DNA of 64,000 bases, taken from contig NC_045144.1 of assembly GCF_008831285.2 (NCBI RefSeq), positions 17,003,716 to 17,067,715 of the forward strand. Reading direction: 5' to 3'. Made by a program: the position numbers and the translations under genes. Position 1 is the first letter of the stretch; each line of letters opens with the position of its first letter. The notes below the pieces were generated by a model. The model saw only the letters and a program-made list of their open reading frames with translations. It was not told the origin of the DNA and did no database searches. Of the stretch, positions 29,531 to 41,554 are shown in pieces. Source of the stretch: Nymphaea colorata (taxonomy: Eukaryota; Streptophyta; Magnoliopsida; Nymphaeales; Nymphaeaceae).

Positions 29531-29756
29531 TGTTACGTAATAGGGAAGGGGAGAACGAGAGAGAGAAAGAGAGAGAGAGGCGGTAAAAACTATAATTCAA
29601 TATCGTGCTCTAATCTCTACTAAAAGAGAGATTAGGGCACGACTGTATCAGTTACAAACGGAGGACACATAAAATATTGAAAGGACATAAGAGAACCCTA
29701 ACTTTTAAATATTCAAGTAACTACCACATTTAAAGCCAAACTTTCTACTTTCAACA
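29531..29756 (-). repeat. 3' LTR of E4
   Basis: 226 bp, directly after the GAGGGGGAG polypurine tract. Contains GA-rich runs and a small hairpin of AATCTCT and AGAGATT. Confidence 0.95.
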
Positions 29757-29763
29757 CTCCCCC

Positions 29764-32310
29764 TCAAGCTGGAGCATAGATATCAACCATGCTCAGCTTG
29801 TCACAACATCTAGAGAAATCACCAATCGGAAGAGCTTTCGTAAACATCTCTGCTGCTTGGTCTTCAGAAGCTACATGAACTGTAGACACTACACCTTCTT
29901 TTATAAGATCACGAATATAATGACAATCCACCTCAATGTGCTTAGTTCTTTCATGAAATACTGAATTGTTTGCAATATAAGTAGCAGCCTTGTTATCACA
30001 GTACATGCTCATAGGAAGAGGAACATGAATACTCATATTCGTTAGCATAGATTTAATCCACGTCATCTCAGTCGTTGTTTGAGCCATTGCTCTATATTCA
30101 GATTCTGCACTTGATCTAAAGACCACATTTTGTTTCTTGCTTCTCCATGATATGAGATTACCCCCAACAAAGACACAAAAGCCAGTTGTGGACCTTCTAT
30201 CATCAACAGACCCTGCATAGTCAGCATCACTGTAAGCAACAACACCTAGAGATTCACCTTTCTTAAAGAAGAGACCTCTGCCTGGGGAAGATTGTAGATA
30301 TTTCAACACCATCAACGCTGCATCCCAGTGGACTTTGCTAGGTTTTTCCATAAACCGACTTAATTTTCCAACAACAAAATTAATGTCTGGTCTTGTTACA
30401 GTAACATAAAGCAGTTTTCCAATAAGAGACCTGTAAGATCGGGAATCTACTAGTTCTGATTGATCATCATGAAGATGAATACGAGGATTCATCGGGAGAT
30501 TAGCTGGCTTGGTCCCTAGCATCCCTGTGTCCTGCAGATGATCAAGGGCATACTTTCTTTGAGACAATGCTACACCTTATTTGTTCTCCACAACTTCAAT
30601 CCCAAGAAAATATCTCAAGTGACCAAGATCCTTCGTGACAAAATGTTTTTGAAGGAAGGCCTTAGTAGCAGATATTTCTTGACCACAATCACCTGTCAGA
30701 ATAATGTCATCAACATATACTATCATGACAACAATACATGTGGAGGTCTTCTTGATGAATAGAGAATGATCCAAAGGAGATCGTTCAAATCCACATTGTG
30801 AAACTACCTCTGATAATTTGTGGAACCATGCCCTGGGACTTTGTTTAAGTCCATAGATAACCTTCTTCAACCGACACACTTTACTACACTCCCCCTGTTT
30901 CTCGAACCCTGGAGGTTGCTGCATATACACGGTCTCCTCAAGATCACCATACAGAAAGACATTCTTCACAGCAAGCTGATACATAGGCCAATCAAAGTGG
31001 ACCGCAACTGAAATAATAAGACGAATAGTGCCCAATCGTGCCACTGGAGAGAACGTCTCAAAGAAGTCAACCCCGTATGTCTGAGTGTAACCTTTAGCCA
31101 CTAATCGAGCCTTGTATCGCTCTAATGATCCATCCGAATGATATTTGATTGTAAATACCCATTTGGAGCCAACAATGTCACAATCTTCTAGTGGATCGAC
31201 CAACTCCCAGGTACCACGTTGTACGAGAGCATCCATCTCATCTTGCATAGTTGTTCGCCATTTACAATCAAGTAAGGCATGTTGATGACAAGTTGGGACT
31301 GTATGAACTGCCATAGCCTTAAGAAACTGTTGTAAGTTATCATCAAGATGGGCAGTGGAAACAAAGTGAGAGATAGGATGCATGGTACACTGTCTCTTGC
31401 CTTTGCGCAGGGCTATAGGCAAGTCATCTGAAGGAACAACATCAGGTATACTTACTTCAGTGGAGCTCACATCTTGAGAAGAGTCTGATGGTCGACCATG
31501 AGAGGGGTCCTGTCGCCGAGTGTAGACCAATGGAGGATCCTGAAACCTATTCATAGTCAGCGTAGGAGATGGAAAGGATTGCAACGGGATAGGTAAAGGG
31601 ATAGGACATGGCATTTCAGATGATGCAGAGGTAGGATTAAAGTAAGACCGAGACTCAAAAAAAGTGACATCCGCACTGATATACTCTTTGTGAGTTACCG
31701 GATCAAAGCACTTGTACCCTTTTTGGTTTCGGGGGTAGCCAATGAACACACACTTAATGGCTTGAGCAGCAAGTTTATCACGTTTAGGCCCAAGAATATG
31801 AACAAAACAGGTACAACCAAAAACTTTTGGTGCAACGGAAAACAAGCTTCGATTGGGATAAACAAGTTCAATAGGTACTTTGTTGTCAATGGAGGATGAT
31901 GGCAAACGATTGGTCATGTAACAAGCCATGAGAATGGCATCACCCCATAAGTATGCAGGTACGTGATTATGAAGCATTAGGGTTCGAGCAACAGTTAGAA
32001 GTTGTCGATGTTTTCGTTCGGCGACTCCATTCTGTTGTGAGGTATGAGGACATGTAAATTGGGGAGAGATACCATTTTCAGCATAAAAGGTCATTAAGAT
32101 AGATGATTTGAACTCAAGAGCATTATCAGTGCGAATACACTTAACCACAGAACTAAATTGAGTCTTTATTTCAATAATCAAATTTTTGAGAATACAAATT
32201 ACTTCAGACCTTTCCTTCAACAGGAATACCCAACTGACTCGAGAATAATCATAAAAAATGACAAGAAATTTCCTAAACCTATCTCGGCTAGCAACCCTGC
32301 TAGGCCCCCC
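29764..32310 (-). pseudogene. E4 integrase, RT and RNase H
   Basis: From the frameshift near 32310 the frame is open to 30577 and covers integrase ([66 protein letters not shown]) and RT (KWVFTIKYHSDGSLERYKA, FLYGDLEETVYMQQPPGF, YGLKQSPRAWFHK, MIVYVDDIILTG). A single TAA (30574-30576, after VVENK) splits RT. The rest (30567-29764) gives GKLLYVTVTRPDI, YSDADYAGS, RSTTGFCVFVGG, SAESEYRAM and AEMFTKALP. The YVDD box and RNase H are intact. Confidence 0.95.
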
Positions 32311-33967
32311 ACACATCAACATGAAGAAGATCAAATAACCCTTGACTTGAGGGACTAAGACTCGAAGGAAAATTACTACGTGTGTGCTTGCCAAGTTGAC
32401 AAGCCTCACACTGAAAAGACTCTGGAACTGAAAGTTTAGGTAGGAGAGAACGAAGCTTGGGTGCTGAAGGGTGACCAAGCCGGAGATGCCACTGGAAGAC
32501 TGTAGACTCTGATGTAGAAGAGGTAGCTGCAAGACCCATTGGAGTCGACAGGATGTAGACGCCCCCTTTCTCATAGCCGCCACCAATCGTCTTCCCAGTT
32601 TGCAAGTCCTGAAATGAGCATGAACCAGGGTAAAAAATAACACGACAGTGTAAATCAGTAGTCAACTGTTTAACCGAGAGTAAATGAGATGGGAAGTCAG
32701 GAGCATATAAAACATGTGAAATAGTCATAGACTGAGAAAGTTTCACATTTCCATAGCCCAATACGGGTGACAGTCTACCATCTGCAATTTTGGCATGACG
32801 TGGCTGAGGAAATTTATGTAGAGTAGTAAACCACCCAGGTCTACTGCAGAAATGTCTCGATGCTCCTGAATCAATAATCCACAAAGTACCTGAGTCAGAT
32901 GTGGAAGGACCCGCTGAGAAGGCTCGATCGGTCAACGCTGTAGAAGCTGAAGCCTGTGAGGCTTTGTGCGCTAAAAATTGCTCGTACTCAACTCTGTCAA
33001 TGCTGACTGTAACTGTCTCTGGCGCTATACTAGACGAAGCGTCCTCCACTGTAGGAGTGGCAGTCTGTGCAGAGCCCATAGATGAGTGAGTAGGACTCTT
33101 GCCCTGTTTGATGACTATATTTCTCCCTTGCGACAAAGAGGATGGGCGACCATGTTTATCCCAACAGCGATCCTCTAAGTGTCCAATCTTTCCACAATAG
33201 GTACATTGGAACCTCCCATGGCCTCCAGTTCCACGACCTATACCTCTTCCTCTGGCACTATAGGTGGAGCCATGACCGCGACCACCCCCCACAGCAAGAG
33301 CAGAAGCAGAGGCAGGCGTCACACCAGTTGGTTGAGACAGGCTAACAGCAAGACGGCTAAGTCTGTTGTATGCATCAGAGAGCTCAGGAATTTCACTTCC
33401 AGTGAGCATCTGATCCTTAGCAGAAGCATACTCAGGGGAGAGACCAGCAAGAAACTTCGCAACCATAGTAGGTTCAAAGTGTGACTTATAACACGATTTG
33501 CATGGAGGACGCAAAAATTTCAGACGTTCATAAGTAGCTTTCACTGTTGCAAAGTATTGAGATAAGTCTTGATTTTCCTGTCGGAGGTTAAGCAACTCTT
33601 CTTCAACTTGAAGGATTTTACTTACATTCTTATCTTGAGAATATGTCTGTTTAAGGAAGTCTCACATCTCCTTCGCAGTAGTATAGTAAGTAATAGTAGA
33701 AGCAATTTGAGGTTGGACACTGTTCATAATCCAATACATAACCATGTTGTTGTCCTCTTCCCAGGTTATGTACTTCTCTGTCTTGTTAATAGGTTCATCA
33801 TCTTCAATTATGTGTCTCTTTCGATGTCCTTTTACTGACAACATAAAGGATCTAGACGACAACTCATAGTTGTGTCCATCTAATTTAACTGTAGATCCAT
33901 AGGAGAAGGGATTTCCAACTCCTTTATGATCATTACCACCCTCCAATCTTTGGTTCTCAGCCATCAT
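32300..33967 (-). pseudogene. E4 gag and protease
   Basis: Gag begins MMAENQRLEGG at 33967; a TGA at 33659-33661, at a position where W would fit, splits the frame. The second part reads NLRQENQDLSQYFATVKATY, a Gly/Arg-rich stretch, the CCHC knuckle CTYCGKIGHLEDRC, the protease site WIIDSGASRHFCS, HLRLGHPSAPKL and CEACQLGKHTRS. It ends at a frameshift in a run of six G residues (about 32307-32312), where integrase continues in another frame. A homopolymer slip or sequencing error could explain that one lesion. Confidence 0.94.
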
Positions 33968-34609
33968 AAATCACAGCAAGAATGGCACGACCAAAATAAA
34001 ATATATATATATGCAGCAATTTCACGCAGCCTTCAGGAACAAAACAAAGAACAGTCACGCAGCCTCTTTCAACAATCCCCAAACAGCAAGGAAAAAGGAG
34101 AAAACGGACAACTTGCTGGAAAGAAAATTTGCTGAAAGTACACAGGAAACGACAGGGAATAAACTTGCTGGAAAACAGAACTTATAAATGAAGTATGCCG
34201 CTGCTTCTAACATTCCACATCTTGCGTAGATAAATTCTGCATCTATTCTGCTTCACCAGAATTTCTGATCATCCCTCAAACCACAACTACAGACAGCATA
34301 TCAACGTTTCTTCAACACTCTAAACAGTATCCATGAACAACACATAAAAAAAATATCCAAATACTCCACGTGAGGATCTGATCACGCCTTCCACATAGGC
34401 AAGATCAGGTCCTCCTACACGCAGCAGAGAATATGAGATAAGTTAGAGATTACGCCCGCAACAGCCTGAGGTGTTCTCGTAAGTCTGAGATGTTCTCGTA
34501 AGCAAGATGGGCAAGAAACGATCACGCCAGAACACAAAGTCGATGACGCCAGCAGCTTGAGTCGATCACGCCTGCAGCTTGAGTCGATCACGCCAGCAGC
34601 TTGAGTCGT
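33968..34609. other. E4 untranslated leader
   Basis: No coding signal. Near 34550-34610 a 21-24 bp unit (GCAGCTTGAGTCGATCACGCC) is repeated about three times, and ACAGCCTGAGG-like blocks with GTTCTCGTAAG recur near 34465-34505. Confidence 0.75.
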
Positions 34610-34622
34610 GGCTCTGATACCA
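34610..34622 (-). other. Primer-binding site of E4
   Basis: TGGTATCAGAGCC on the minus strand, adjoining the LTR, complementary to initiator tRNA-Met. Confidence 0.92.
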
Positions 34623-34848
34623 TGTTGCGTAATAGGGAAGGGGAGAACGAGAGAGAGAAAGAGAGAGAGAGGCGGTAAAAACTATAATTCAATATCGTGC
34701 TCTAATCTCTACTAAAAGAGAGATTAGGGCACGACTGTATCAGTTACAAACAGAGGACACATAAAATATTGAAAGGACATAAGAGAACCCTAACTTTTAA
34801 ATATTCAAATAACTACCACATTTAAAGCCAAACTTTCTACTTTCAACC
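34623..34848 (-). repeat. 5' LTR of E4
   Basis: 226 bp pairing with 29531-29756. The outermost base is changed, so on the minus strand the element starts GGTTG rather than TGTTG, which may hinder integration of any copy. Confidence 0.93.
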
Positions 34849-35099
34849 GTGATTTCATACATGCACTTGTACTCCTTAGTAGAAGTCAACTAGTTTAATC
34901 TAATCGAATATTTTGATTTTATGATCCAAATGAATATATTCTCATGAGTCATGATCGACATCAAAAGTGTGTGCTGTTAACTACACATTTCTTGACATTC
35001 CTTAACAGTTCATGCATACTTGAGATATGAAGAAAAACACTGTTAAACTTCTAGTTTAGAATTGACAGCTGACATGTTATTTACATATATTTAAATCGA

Positions 35100-36098
35100 A
35101 CTAGGGTTGAAAAGATACAATTAACCCTGTACAACAAGAAGGGGATGCAGTCCCGTGACACCTGGGAACTTCTAAATGATCTTGGTAAGACAGCGGCCCC
35201 ACCATCATGCTCAAAATGTCAATTGCTTGCAATTAAAATAAATGGCTGGTAAGTAGCGGATGTTGCATGTGGGAGTTCATCATGCTTCATTGTCTTGGCA
35301 AGATAGATCGACACATATAACTTAAGGAGCGTTGAAGGGATGTGATGTAAAGGATATGTAATCGTTTCATTTTGAGCGCAAAAGATATGATGAAACCCCG
35401 TACAACAAAAGGAAAAGTAGTCATGTGAGACCTGGGAACTATTGTAGGATTTGGATGAAACAACATGCCCACCATCAAGTTAAAAATGTCAGTTAGATGC
35501 AATTGAAATAAATGGCCAGGTATAAGGGTCAGTTTTGGAATGTTATGCGTGAGATGAGACAAAAGGAAAATCAATATAATGCATGCAATACTTGACAAGT
35601 GCGCTCAAGGAATGTGATGTAAATGATATGTGATCGTCACATTTTGAGTGCCAAAGATACGATGAAGCCCCTACAACAAAAGAGAAAGTAGTCCTGCGAG
35701 ACCTGGGAACTGCTCTAGGATCTTGATGAAGCAACATGCCCACCATCAATTTTAAATGTCAATTAGATGTAATTGAAATAAATGGCTGACTTGTTGACAC
35801 GACCAATGTATGGCCAACTAGATGCATTGGTATAATGGAGGTTATGCGTAAGACAAAAGAAAATTCAATGAAAAACATGCAATACTAGACAAGTTCGCTC
35901 AAAGGATGTGATGTAAATGATATGTGATCGTCTCATTTTGAATGCTAGAAATACGATGAACCCCGTACAATAAAAGCGAAAGAAGTCCCGCGAGACCTGA
36001 AAGAAGTTCTGCGAGACCTGGGAACTGCTCTAGGATCTTGATGAAGCAACATGCCCACCATCAATTTTAAAATGTCAATTAGATGCAATTGAAATAAA
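35100..36098. repeat. Tandem array of about 270-bp units
   Basis: Blocks such as GAGACCTGGGAACT, ACATGCCCACCATCA, AATTGAAATAAATGG and GATATGTGATCGT recur in the same order with spacing of about 270-315 bp. The anchor GCCCACCATCA lies near 35198, 35468, 35738 and 36053. Units diverge by substitutions and small indels; the last unit carries an internal duplication of GCGAGACCTG. Another part-unit follows at 37974-38125 beyond element E5. The short open frames across it are by-products of the repeat. Confidence 0.85.
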
Positions 36099-37344
36099 TG
36101 ATATTTTTCTTGACGTTTCGAACAACAAAAACATTCTTTAAAGGTATGGAGGAATGAGCCATGGATATGTGTGCATTTCCAATATGTGATATTTTGTGAT
36201 GGGAACCATCTCTTGTGACAATTGAGCCTTTAGCTAAATAAGGGAGAGCACTAGAAAGCTTACCTGCGTCACCAGTCACATGGGCTGCAGCACCAGAATC
36301 TACATACCATTGTCTTTCTTCATTTTGCTTAATATTGACTTTAGACAAGACTGTCATTAAAATCTGTTGCACATCAGTAGGAATGTTTGATGTTGCAATC
36401 GTGTTCAATACAGCTGGCCCTGCTGCCTTATTGTCACGTCTGACTTGTTTTCCCTTGTTTTGAGGGCTATGCCAACATTCTGACTTCACATGACCTCTCT
36501 TATTGCAATAAAAGCAAGTAGGTATCCTTCTTTGTACATTTGCCTGAGCATGTGTATTTGGCGTTGGAAGAATACCTCTCCCCATGCCTACCTGTGAGTT
36601 CCAAACTCTAGGACGGCTTCCTTGCAAAGCATGGGTCCTGGTGACTAACACATTGTGACTGCCAGAAGGAAATAATTCTTGTCGTTGTATACGACTTGCT
36701 TCATGTTGAATCAATTTTGCTTTCAGGTCTTCAAAGGAGGGAAGAACAGGTAATACCTCTAAAGCAGTGCAGAAAATATCAAAATCTGACTCCAAACCAC
36801 TCAAAGCCTGTTGTACCTTGTCCTTGTCACTGATTGGGTGCCCGATGATTGCAAGTTGGTCACTGACATTTTTGATTTCATGCATGTATTCCAAAACTGA
36901 ATGTGTTCCTCGATTGATATCTTGAAATTGCCTCTTGAGTTGTAGAAATTTTGCTTTCGATACTTGAGAATACGTGGTAGCGAGTACATTCCACAACTCC
37001 AATGCTGAAAGATCATCATCAACGCCCGCCAAAACTTCTTCTGACAATGTGGAGGTGATATATGCTACGAGGGATTGATCATGTGTCATCCACGTTTCAT
37101 ATTCAGGATTAATTTCAGCAACGGTTTCTTGAATTTGCCCTGCAGCATTCTTTACCTCTCGCATGATCCATTCGAGTGGCGCAGGTGTGGTGCCATTGAG
37201 ATGACCATAGAGATGGTGACTCTTGATGAACAGGACTATTTGACATTTCCAAGTCAAATAGTTGATGTGATTCAGCTTTTGGGAGATGAGTTGAGAGAGG
37301 AAACTGGACGACAATATGGAAAAATTGCGGTTGTGATGGTCCAT
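36079..37344 (-). pseudogene. E5 gag and protease, truncated
   Basis: A 421-codon open frame from MDHHNRNFSIL. It shows NHINYLTWKCQIVLFIK, the retrotransposon gag helices (LWNVLATTYSQVSKAKFLQL), a CCHC knuckle CFYCNKRGHVKSEC and the protease site WYVDSGAAAHVTG. The element sequence ends after VFVVRNVKKNI near 36099, and the last codons are read from the tandem array. Integrase and RT are gone. Gag itself is intact. Confidence 0.9.
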
Positions 37345-37399
37345 GGTTGATTTTGAGGCTAAACGTATAAGTAGATACTAGGGTAGATGATAGCAACCA

Positions 37400-37640
37400 G
37401 AAAAACGGAATTTTAGATTAGGGCATACATCAAGAATAAGGGCAGAGATCAAGGATTTTGGGGTTAGGTCAAAGATTTTAGGGTTAGGGCAGAAAAACAG
37501 AAATTAGGGCAGAGATTTTAGGGTAGGGCAAAGATCAAGGGATTTTAGGGTTAGGTCAAAGATTTTAGGGTTAGGGCAGAAAAACAGAAATTAGGGCAGA
37601 GATTTTAGGGTTAGGGCAGAAAGCAGAAATTAGGGCAGAG
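37400..37640. repeat. Telomere-like TTTAGGG repeats in the E5 leader
   Basis: Units of about 40 bp containing GATTTTAGGGTTAGGGCAGA recur four to five times between gag and the primer-binding site. TTTAGGG is the standard plant telomere heptamer, here interspersed with CAGAAATTAGGGCAGAG. Confidence 0.85.
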
Positions 37641-37681
37641 AATGAGACTTCTTATCGGACAATCTCAGTGGCAACAACCTG

Positions 37682-37693
37682 GCTCTGATACCA
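37682..37693 (-). other. Primer-binding site of E5
   Basis: TGGTATCAGAGC on the minus strand next to the LTR end, matching initiator tRNA-Met. Confidence 0.9.
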
Positions 37694-37973
37694 TGTAAGA
37701 TTTTGAGATATTACGCCAAACCACTGGATTGAATCCTTTGTTGATGCGAGACGAGAAGAAGAGGAGGTGACTGCATGTGCAATAGAGAGAGAGAAGAAAA
37801 GAGGGCAGCAAACGTGGCACTTCCTCCTTGTCATTAATATAACCTAAGGTATGCTACAAGTAAATACAGAAAACAACAAGTATTTACAAGTATGCCACCA
37901 CCCATTATGTTTAGGTATATGGGCAAAGCTGGATCAGGTCTGTAGACCCGATCCAATTTGTACAATCTTAACA
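37694..37973 (-). repeat. 5' LTR of E5
   Basis: 280 bp, starting TGTTAAGATTG and ending AATCTTACA on the minus strand. No partner LTR is seen. Confidence 0.82.
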
Positions 37974-38125
37974 ACATGCCCACTGTAAATTTAAAAATGT
38001 CAATTAGATGCAGTTGAAATAAATGGTTGACCAGTTGACAACCAATGCCGGACCAACTAGATGCGTTGGTATAATGGTCAATTTTAAGATGTTATGCATG
38101 AGACAAAAGGAAAATCAATATTTCC
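37974..38125. repeat. Tandem-array unit beyond E5
   Basis: Continues the 270-bp family with ACATGCCCACTG, CAATTAGATGCAGTTG and GAGACAAAAGGAAAATC. It marks the right flank of the E5 insertion. Confidence 0.8.
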
Positions 38126-39063
38126 CTATCATCATTTGCATATGCTCTAACAAATCTCTCGATGTCACGGCAGCACGCATGTGAGGCTGAGAATTTGTGC
38201 AGCATAAGATGGCAAAGTTCATAATGGATCCAACACTAGACCTACCACTAGCAACTCTATCATCAGGTTCACCACAACCACTAGGTCCTTAACCATGCCT
38301 AATCTGGTACACCTCTTCTCTTCCTCCCAGATGGGCTAGATCCACCTCATTCATGCATGATTATTTTCCCATTACCTCTCGAACTATCCACATCCATTCT
38401 TAGACTGACTTCATATTTATCATTTTTATCGTCTTCATCTTCTTCTTCCTCAACTTCCCAAGGCTCACCATAGCCTTAATTTGCCTCTTCCATTTGTTTT
38501 TCTACCTTCTTTTGATGTAAAACATTAATCATATCTAGACGACATTGTTGACATACAAATGGTGGCAAAGGCTTTTCTGGTTTTCCAGTGCATGGAGCCA
38601 CATCACAAAATGTGTCCCTGCAAAATGAATCTGTCTTGAAAATATATTGTTACAATAGTCACATTAGATTATTAGATTCTTAACTGGTCGTTATCCTTTA
38701 CCCTTTTGCACCACTGCTATGTGGGGCTAGACAATGTCATATCCTCACAAAGAAATGAAAACCTATGATAATGAAAAACAGTTAAAATAGATGAATCTAA
38801 GGTAAAAAAGAGAAATTTCATGCCTTATGGAGACGAAATTGAAGAAACCATTTTTTCTCCAAACAAAGACCGACCACCCATGCACAAATATATGGTTTAA
38901 TCGATGATTTCACGGTCATAATCAATGATTTCCCTCCAAATTGGGACAATCTCTCCCTCCTCCAATTCTAGGATAGGTTTAGAAATCGGACCCTTTTTTA
39001 CGATAGCACTATATCTTATGATACATGCGATACATGTAGGATGCACCACATATTTATGATACA
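38126..39063. other. Region without a recognised gene
   Basis: AT-rich with short frames only. Near 39005-39060 there are several GATACAT/ATGATAC palindrome-like words that continue into the duplicated segment. Confidence 0.4.
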
Positions 39064-40322
39064 GGTGGTATATCATGCCACATTTTAAAAACATGATGGT
39101 AAGTATCGTGCGATATGGCTCCATATCGTACAATATGTACCACCACTGTTCTGAACATTCAAAGTGAACATTTCTGAGCAATTTGACCAGTTGTAGATGA
39201 ATCCAATTTTAGTGAAGCATGTATTCATTTACTCTTGAAAAAATAGAACTTCTTAGTTTCTTCACTGACCAGTCATCAAACACAACCACCACTGAAAAAA
39301 ATCTGAATAATCATAAAAAGGAGGCCACATTGCCTTCTCTTTTACCATTTGGCTGTAGTGGAAACAGTTTTACCATGAGCTGAGTGGAAGAAGACTCTCA
39401 ACCCTCTTTTACCGTTGACCTCTTTTATTGTATATGATAATATAGGCTATACAACCCAGTAATAGGATTTACAAATAAAGGTGGCTACACTTTTTCTGGT
39501 TATACTCAATGTTTTTCAAATAATTGGTCCCTTCTAAGATGTAATGCTGCCCTTGCAGAAGGTACATTCATTGTGGTGCACTTTACTAACTTGATAATCC
39601 TAGTAAAACTTTGGCTTATACTTTGTTGATGGACATGGAAAACTTTTGAGATTTATTTACTCTGCTCCTCTAATTTATCTTCTAAATTTTATACCTTTTG
39701 AATTGCTTTTTAACTTGTTGCCTCTATATGCTTGTGTGCATGTGCTCTTAACTGTCAATCCTGACTAGTTGATCAACTAGTCTTCCTAGTCTATTGAGTC
39801 AGAAAAGAATATGCCAACAGCAAATTTCCCTCAACAATATTCCATTACTAGCTTGGAAATCTTACTTGTACTTTAGCTTATAATTTGTTTTTCGACAAGG
39901 ACATATTATGAGTTTTGTCGGTTCTGCACTAATTTATCTTTTGAATTTTATACCTTTTTGAGTTGATTTGCTATTTGTTAGCCTCTACATACTTGTGTAC
40001 GTGTGCTGTTAATTGTCAAAGAATAGTTGACCAACTATTAGTAACTCCATAATTTCAAAAATATTCCTTTGCACCTTCGTGATGGATTTAATAATTTTTT
40101 TTCATAAGCATTCTTTAACTGGGAGATTAGACAGAAAATGAATCATTATAATTCCTCATCATGCGTTTCGACATTAACTGCAGCTTTAGACCAGAACAGG
40201 TCGAAGTACTGATAATGAGGAAACAGAAACCGAGGAAGAAGCAGGCAGATGTAAATGAGGAGACAGATGAGATCAAACTGCTTGAGTTGTGGATCGGGTC
40301 GGGAAAACCTGATTCAAGGACC
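39064..40322 (+). repeat. Segmental duplication, copy B
   Basis: Collinear with 10745-11919. It continues past the point where copy A is cut by the E1 LTR (GGACCAATC, 40319-40327), so it shows the sequence before that insertion. Confidence 0.88.
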
Positions 40323-40920
40323 AATCCTCTCTTCAGATGGACAATGGCTCCTTTTCACCCTATGTGGGTTGTACCCGGTTTGATCAATTACCCTTATCCC
40401 AGAGAACCAAGGATAGCTTGGAGAAGGAACGCGTGAATGGTATAAATATATTGGTCTGCACTCCTGGTCGACTTCTTCAACACATGGATGAAACCCCAAA
40501 TTTTGATTGCTCGCAGCTGCAAGTAAGGACTCAATCCTTTTGGGCACTTGATCTTACTGATCCTCATTATTATTATTATTATTATTTTTTGTGGGAAAAC
40601 AGATTTTGGTTCTTCATGAGGCAGACCAATTCTTGATTTGACATTCAAGAAAGATTTAAATGCAATCATTTCACAACTACCATGGCAGCGCCAGACTTTG
40701 CTTTTCTCTGCTACTCAGACGAAGTCAGTTCAGGATCTTGCTAGGCCGAGTCTGAAGGACCCAGAGCGCTTGTCAGTGCATGAGACTCGCATCTAATGCA
40801 ACGTTCAATGATTGTTCCACTTGATAAAAAATTGGGTATGCTGTGGAGGTTTTTTCAAATCACATCTTAATGCAAAGATACTTGCGTTCCTTTCGACATG
40901 CAAGCAGGTAATGTTAGATT
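40215..40920 (+). pseudogene. RH32: DEAD-box RNA helicase RH32 pseudogene, copy B
   Basis: Plant RH32 is a nucleolar DEAD-box RNA helicase related to Dbp4. The copy starts MRKQKPRKKQ and reads DEIKLLELWI and KPDSRTNP, then in other frames [17 protein letters not shown] (Q-motif side) and [18 protein letters not shown] (motif Ib, PTPGR type), up to a GTAAGG donor after CSQLQ. After the intron come traces of the next exon: a damaged DEAD region (HEADQF), [14 protein letters not shown]-like text at 40700-40740 and [11 protein letters not shown], ending near a CAAGCAG donor. The segment between the Q-motif and motif Ib, including the Walker A (GSGKT) motif, is deleted, and there are several stops and frameshifts. 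Introns are kept, so it is a DNA duplicate, not a retrocopy. Confidence 0.88.
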
Positions 40921-41096
40921 TTTCTATGTAGTGGTTGGTTAGGTAAGTTGGTGCCAGTTGGACGGGACTAGAACATGTAAGATGCTAGGCTAGATCATGT
41001 CTAATAGAATGGCCATCCATTCTGTTGTTGAAGTATCAAGTTTTAATGTTGCTGGAATGCATTTCCGCGTGACCTGAGTCAGTTGTGGTTCCTTGC

Positions 41097-41480
41097 AGTG
41101 CTGTCAATTTGACTTTTAAAAGTATTTCTGAGAAGAGAAATAACACGTATCTCTCAATTTGTAGTATTGAGGAACACATAATGGACTCATACACCATCCA
41201 TATCGTGAATAGGTGGTATATCTTATATGCGTCGTATGAATCATACGATACAGTGCCCATATCATATGATATGGGGATACATCCCTTACCGTATGATGCT
41301 GGTCAAATATAATTTTGTTGCATGGAATCAGCCATATGTCTTTTTTTTATCTATTTTCTGATTTTTCATTTAAAGAATATGATGTTGAGCTGTCAATTTG
41401 ACTTTTAAAACTATTTCTGAGCAGATAACTTGTATCCCGTAGTCTGTAGGATTGAGCATACATAATGGGATTCATATTCC
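41097..41480. repeat. Direct repeat flanking an AT-palindromic block
   Basis: GCTGTCAATTTGACTTTTAAAA with similar following text occurs near 41100 and near 41391. The intervening block has palindromic ATATCATATGATAT words like those at 39005-39130. Confidence 0.65.
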
Positions 41481-41554
41481 CTGGAGTTCTACTAATCGTA
41501 TTGAATTTGTGCATGTATATTGGAGTTACTAATGGCTACTACACATGAGAAAGC

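Larger units (their letters stand above)
29526..34853 (-). mobile_element. Ty1/copia element E4, full-length, lightly mutated, with target-site duplication
   Basis: Element 29531-34848 (5,318 bp), 226-bp LTRs and 5-bp target-site duplication GTGAT (29526-29530 and 34849-34853). The LTRs differ at only 4 positions by eye, one being the terminal base of the 5' LTR (CA changed to CC when read on the plus strand). Order: 5' LTR, primer-binding site, leader, gag, protease, integrase, RT, RNase H, polypurine tract, 3' LTR. Three main lesions: a TGA in gag, a frameshift in integrase and a TAA in RT. Same lineage as E3 but younger. Confidence 0.96.
36099..37973 (-). mobile_element. Ty1/copia element E5, 3'-truncated, inside the tandem array
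   Basis: 5' LTR (37973-37694), primer-binding site, repeat-rich leader and gag-protease only. Array sequence lies on both sides: AAATAAATG at the left, and ACATGCCCAC directly after the LTR. The target was therefore an array unit, and the 3' part of the element plus part of a unit were later deleted. The missing 3' end prevents checking a target-site duplication. Confidence 0.87.

Noticed and set aside
35287-35749. Minus-strand frames in the 270-bp array
   Set aside because: The same text recurs in neighbouring units with stops and shifts, so they reflect the repeat, not genes.
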